Origin: Bacillota bacterium
GTDB lineage: Bacteria > Bacillota > Clostridia > Lachnospirales > Lachnospiraceae
Reading direction: 5' to 3'
DNA: 9,193 nt
Assembly (NCBI GenBank): GCA_023435505.1
Contig: JAEYRR010000262.1
Coordinates: 1 to 9,193 of the forward strand
The position numbers were made by a program, and so were the translations under genes. The notes beneath the pieces were generated by a model. The model did no database searches and was not told the origin of the DNA. It saw only the letters and a list, made by a program, of their open reading frames with translations. This document shows, piece after piece, positions 6,387 through 9,193 of the stretch (the first letter of the stretch is position 1; the number at the start of each line of letters is the position of its first letter).

Positions 6387-6624
6387 ATCGCGGTTCCACT
6401 CTAATTCACAGCAAAAATCTGCTGAAATCTTTATGCACATAACGGGTGCTACCGTATCTGCCTAACTTTAAAATAGCTCAGCAGATCAGCTCATAGATGC
6501 ACTTCATCTCTACTCCACTAAGGAATGCTTTCAGCCTATGACACTCCCTCTCTGTTAGTCTATATAAAAACTACTCTTCTATTCATCGCTATTACAATAT
6601 TCAATCTATAAAGTTCTTTAATTC
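6354..6624 (-). promoter_or_regulatory. Cysteine-specific T-box leader (tRNA-Cys riboswitch)
   Basis: The leader between the promoter at 6631-6659 and cysE has the T-box parts in order on the minus strand: Stem I with the distal GGCTGAAAGC loop (about 6527-6536), specifier codon TGC (6501-6499), a stem III-like ACGG/CCGT hairpin near 6440-6456, the T-box core TGGAACCGCG (6398-6389), and the terminator. UGC pairs with the GCA anticodon of tRNA-Cys, and the antiterminator bulge UGGA pairs with 3' UCCA, the U73 discriminator typical of tRNA-Cys. Two independent readings thus agree on cysteine. Known mechanism: uncharged tRNA stabilises the antiterminator and lets transcription continue; charged tRNA leaves the terminator to form. 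The 5' end is set from the predicted transcription start. Confidence 0.95.
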
Positions 6625-6630
6625 AGTTTC

Positions 6631-6659
6631 ATTCTATGCATCCTTGCGTATTTTGTCAA
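6631..6659 (-). promoter_or_regulatory. Sigma-A promoter of the cysE-cysS operon
   Basis: The minus strand reads a perfect TTGACA (6659-6654), a 17-base spacer, then TAGAAT (6636-6631). The promoter lies within the last codons of the upstream GH5-like gene, and its -10 hexamer begins with that gene's TAG stop codon (6636-6634). The predicted start point is near 6624, at the 5' end of the T-box leader. Confidence 0.85.
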
Positions 6660-8625
6660 CTAGTATTTTATGTATCCTGGACTCTGTCTCATCCTCTGTC
6701 TCTTCAAGTTTTTCCTCCAGGGTCTCTTTTCTATGAACCTGATAGATATACAGTACTGCAAACCCCAGTATTACCATAATGGAAAAACTGATGAATAATA
6801 ACCTCCATCCCAGGCTATCCCATTCAAGCTGGCTACTTTGCGCGTTTTGAGCTATCTGAACTTCTGACTTTTCTTTTTCCACTGCCGCCTTATTTTCCTC
6901 CTCCACCAGGTTCGTTAAATCAGGGATTGTTGTAGACTCTGTACTACTCTCCACAGTAGCACTTAAGTCATAGGTTATCTCCCGAATTCCGTCCTTATCC
7001 TTAAGGATTGTATAGTCCAGCTTCTGTCCACTTTGAAAATGAAGGCGAAGTATAATCTCTTTCTTTTCCGGTATTGATGCAATAAATTCTTCCGTCAGTT
7101 TTAGGCTATGGGTCTCATAGTCGGGAAGAAAGCTATACCCATATTCCTGATAGGTCGTCCAATCCAGAGGACCTACGGCCTTTCTATCCTTCGTAAAGGC
7201 CTCCATGGCCACTACCCTATCCCCTTGTTCTTTCATAGGAATGTTCCAGGTCTTCAATCTGCTGCCATCTTTTAATAAGGAAGGATGTCCCACCTTATTA
7301 ATCACGATTTCCCATGCCGGTCCTTTAGTAAACAGAATCTTCAGAGTCCCTAGGGGGCCATTATTTGTTGCCTGTAGTGAATCAAGGAAGGCTTTTTTTA
7401 TCGTAATCTTATTATCGCTTACTGAATAGTCCTTGTTAATCTCTAATACCTTCTGATTAAACATAAGATAGGCCAGCCTGGCATTATTAAGAGTTAGCGA
7501 AAAGGTAATATCCTGATTGGCCTTACCTTCTATCATATCGATTGTATCTGAGGATGCATAGGAAAATTCTTTCTTCCTATATTCTTTTACTATATATGAT
7601 AAATCCTCGTCTATCCATTCATCGGTAGTCCGATTATATAAGACCCCCGTGTCCCACAGGCAAAAAGAAAGCCCTGCAGAATAAGCCTTACTTACAAATT
7701 GATAAAAATACTTCAGGCGCTCCCCCCTATTAATAGCACTCTCATAGGCAGGATAACCATATAAACCATACTCAACACATACAACAGGAATCTTACTCTT
7801 TATAAAATGAGACTCGATACATTGAAAGAATTCATTCATATGCTGCCTGGCATCCTCATCAAAGGACGTGGTACCAGCTGCATTCACACTAAAATTCCAA
7901 AGTCCATAATACTGTATCGATACAAGAATGTGTGCATCCTTTAGTTCTTTAAATCCGGATGCCATAGAACTACAGTTTTCATCATTAACTTGACCATTTA
8001 AAAGAGGAAGGAGTAAATATCTCTCTTTATTCTCCCCCCCTGTACTACGAACTACGTTAACAAAATCTCTATTATATTGATCGAGTAATTGTAGCTGCTT
8101 TTCAATAGAAGTATTCTTAAAAAATGGAGCATTGACTGCTTCAAAACACAACTTATCGTCATATTCTTTAAAATCTTCTGCTATCTGTTTCCATAAGGAT
8201 ATATATAATTGTTCCGTTTCCTCAGTATTCTTCGTATCGGAAAGCCAGCGCCAGGAATCATCATACATAGTAAGAATCACATAGATATCCTTAGACCGAG
8301 CAATACTCACAAAATTCTTAATCTTATCTAGATATTCTCTATCAATTATCTTACTGTCTTCCTCCCAATGCCCTTGCCAGGTAACGGGAAGTCTGATTGA
8401 AGTAAACCCCTGACTTTTCACATGATCTAACATTGTAGTTATGGAGTTGTCATCCAACACCATATCCTCCAATCCAGTCTCAAAAATATTCCCAAGATTA
8501 AGACCTGAACCTAATTGTTTGACGTAATCAAATCCAGTCACTTCCGCATGCACTTTGTATGGAATTATATATAGTAAAGTAAGTACAACAGTTAAGACGA
8601 TAATAAAGTTTATCTTGTTCCTCAT
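6634..8625 (-). CDS. Secreted membrane-anchored GH5-like protein with two X2 modules, probably catalytically inactive
   Basis: This 663-residue surface protein begins with a signal peptide (1-27, hydrophobic core then YKVHA). Residues about 28-355 form a GH5 (subfamily 4-like) barrel: NLGN (43-46), IRLPVTW (77-83), KDIYVILT, LWKQIAEDF and CLWDTG (322-327) are all recognisable. Active-site positions have changed: the acid/base Glu of NEP is Ala (NAP, 165-167), the HH before the strand-4 loop reads YD (MYDDSW), and HYY reads QYY (238-240). The presumed nucleophile Glu285 (VEYG) remains. Two CBM_X2-like modules follow (about 361-443 and 457-540), then a Ser/Thr/Glu linker (556-601), one membrane helix (606-628) and a charged 35-residue cytoplasmic tail. 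Hydrolysis is therefore unlikely; glycan binding or sensing is my inference. I chose ATG 8625 over ATG 8637 because GAGG (8635-8632) sits 6 bases upstream of it. Confidence 0.88.
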   Translation of the reverse strand: MRNKINFIIVLTVVLTLLYIIPYKVHAEVTGFDYVKQLGSGLNLGNIFETGLEDMVLDDNSITTMLDHVKSQGFTSIRLPVTWQGHWEEDSKIIDREYLDKIKNFVSIARSKDIYVILTMYDDSWRWLSDTKNTEETEQLYISLWKQIAEDFKEYDDKLCFEAVNAPFFKNTSIEKQLQLLDQYNRDFVNVVRSTGGENKERYLLLPLLNGQVNDENCSSMASGFKELKDAHILVSIQYYGLWNFSVNAAGTTSFDEDARQHMNEFFQCIESHFIKSKIPVVCVEYGLYGYPAYESAINRGERLKYFYQFVSKAYSAGLSFCLWDTGVLYNRTTDEWIDEDLSYIVKEYRKKEFSYASSDTIDMIEGKANQDITFSLTLNNARLAYLMFNQKVLEINKDYSVSDNKITIKKAFLDSLQATNNGPLGTLKILFTKGPAWEIVINKVGHPSLLKDGSRLKTWNIPMKEQGDRVVAMEAFTKDRKAVGPLDWTTYQEYGYSFLPDYETHSLKLTEEFIASIPEKKEIILRLHFQSGQKLDYTILKDKDGIREITYDLSATVESSTESTTIPDLTNLVEEENKAAVEKEKSEVQIAQNAQSSQLEWDSLGWRLLFISFSIMVILGFAVLYIYQVHRKETLEEKLEETEDETESRIHKILVDKIRKDA

Positions 8626-8629
8626 CTTG

Positions 8630-8635
8630 CACCTC
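8630..8635 (-). promoter_or_regulatory. Ribosome binding site that decides the GH5-like start
   Basis: GAGGTG lies between two in-frame ATGs (8637 and 8625). It can serve only the second; nothing resembling a ribosome binding site precedes the first. This moves the start four codons downstream of the longest frame. Confidence 0.6.
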
Positions 8636-8664
8636 ATAATGTTACAAACCAGTCTAATACCCAG

Positions 8665-8693
8665 ATTTTACCATATAAGGTCACAACTTACAA
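8665..8693 (-). promoter_or_regulatory. Candidate promoter for the GH5-like gene
   Basis: The minus strand reads TTGTAA (8693-8688), 17 bases, then TAAAAT (8670-8665), in the 78-base gap after ispF. The -10 matches at 5 of 6 and the -35 at 4 of 6 positions. No terminator separates ispF from this gene, so read-through from ispF is equally possible. Confidence 0.45.
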
Positions 8694-8703
8694 GTACGTA
8701 CTA

Positions 8704-9193
8704 CTATCTTCTACCACATCCGCCACAACCACCGCAGCCACTGTCTCCCATATCGATATCTCCATAAGCATAGTTATAAACTGTATTGAGAAGACATATG
8801 GCTTGTGCACTAATTCCATCTCCAGAACCCGTAAAACCCATTCCTTCTTCCGTAGTTGCCTTAACATTAATTCTATGAGTCTCAATTTCCAGGGCATCCG
8901 CTATATTTTCAACCATTTTACTAATATGTGGAGCCATCTTTGGACTCTGTGCGACAATAGTGGCATCTATATTTTCTATGATATAAAGCTGTTCATTTAA
9001 AAGCTCCCTTACGTGCTTTAAAAGCTGTAAGCTGTCCGCACCTTTATACTTAGGATCCGTATCTGGAAAATGTTTTCCAATATCCCCTAACGCTGCTGCT
9101 CCTAAAAGAGCATCCATAATGGCATGTACTAAAACATCTGCATCTGAATGTCCCAGTAATCCCTTTTCATAGGGAATTCTTACTCCGCCGATA
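8704..9193 (-). CDS. ispF: 2-C-methyl-D-erythritol 2,4-cyclodiphosphate synthase, 5' end missing, with Cys/Gly tail
   Basis: The gene is cut by the right edge; the frame is open to base 9193 and about 20 N-terminal residues, including the first zinc ligands (DxH), are outside. ATG 9117 is internal. IspF closes CDP-methylerythritol phosphate to the cyclic diphosphate in the non-mevalonate isoprenoid pathway. Visible are [37 protein letters not shown] with the third zinc-ligand His, [24 protein letters not shown] and [17 protein letters not shown], all typical. The enzyme normally stops soon after the helix ending here in AICLL. This one continues for about 28 residues and finishes [14 protein letters not shown], with three Cys at three-residue spacing. 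The stop TAG is at 8706-8704. In Bacillus ispF also lies upstream of cysE. Confidence 0.95.
   Translation of the reverse strand, partial: IGGVRIPYEKGLLGHSDADVLVHAIMDALLGAAALGDIGKHFPDTDPKYKGADSLQLLKHVRELLNEQLYIIENIDATIVAQSPKMAPHISKMVENIADALEIETHRINVKATTEEGMGFTGSGDGISAQAICLLNTVYNYAYGDIDMGDSGCGGCGGCGRR

Noticed and set aside
8625..8637. ATG 8637 as start of the GH5-like gene
   Set aside because: No ribosome binding site precedes it, while GAGG is correctly placed for ATG 8625; the signal peptide is intact either way.
8688..8897. Minus-strand 69-codon frame inside ispF
   Set aside because: It overlaps ispF in another frame; the ispF protein is fully recognisable.
8555..9000. Plus-strand frames opposite the GH5-like start and ispF
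   Set aside because: Low-complexity Pro/Ser-rich or antisense translations with no start signals.
9115..9117. ATG 9117 as the ispF start
   Set aside because: The frame is open and clearly IspF-like upstream to the window edge ([18 protein letters not shown]), so this Met is internal.
1..9193. CRISPR array, insertion sequence or integrase
   Set aside because: No spaced repeats, transposase or recombinase motifs were seen in the window on either strand.

Overview
The window looks like chromosomal DNA from a low-GC, spore-forming Clostridia bacterium. It is probably a plant-fibre-associated member of the Lachnospiraceae (Clostridium phytofermentans-like), although the genus is my inference. 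The reasons are the AT-rich composition, strong AGGAGG-type ribosome binding sites, a sporulation sigma-H gene, a tRNA-Cys T-box and a GH5/X2 polysaccharide-type surface protein. Every gene I can support lies on the minus strand, so transcription runs from high to low coordinates. I see no insertion sequence, integrase or CRISPR array.

From the right edge, the first gene is ispF, which lacks about its first 20 codons and ends in an unusual Cys/Gly tail. Next is a 663-residue secreted, membrane-anchored protein with a GH5 cellulase fold and two X2-like modules. Its key catalytic residues are replaced, so it is probably a pseudo-glycosidase. A sigma-A promoter whose -10 hexamer contains that gene's stop codon then starts a cysteine-specific T-box leader ending in an 11-bp terminator hairpin.

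The T-box controls cysE (serine acetyltransferase), cysS (cysteinyl-tRNA synthetase), mrnC (Mini-RNase III), rlmB (23S rRNA Gm2251 methyltransferase), sigH (early sporulation sigma factor) and a tRNA-Thr(GGT). This run is tightly packed (gaps of 56, 27, 8, 34 and 23 bases), and I see no internal terminator before the strong one after the tRNA. Cysteine supply, Cys-tRNA charging, 23S rRNA maturation and sigma-H may therefore share one transcript. The order resembles ispD-ispF-gltX-cysE-cysS-mrnC-rlmB-yacP-sigH of Bacillus subtilis, with two differences: the GH5-like gene sits where gltX would be, and yacP is absent.

Left of the tRNA the familiar order stops; rpmG-secE-nusG do not follow. There is a roughly 290-base stretch without a clear gene, then a GNAT acetyltransferase resembling the AAC(6') group with its own terminator. 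After it come a small two-ended membrane protein resembling DUF445 and the first 79 codons of a calcium-type P-type ATPase, each with a plausible promoter. A 50-codon startless frame between the last two may be a gene remnant.
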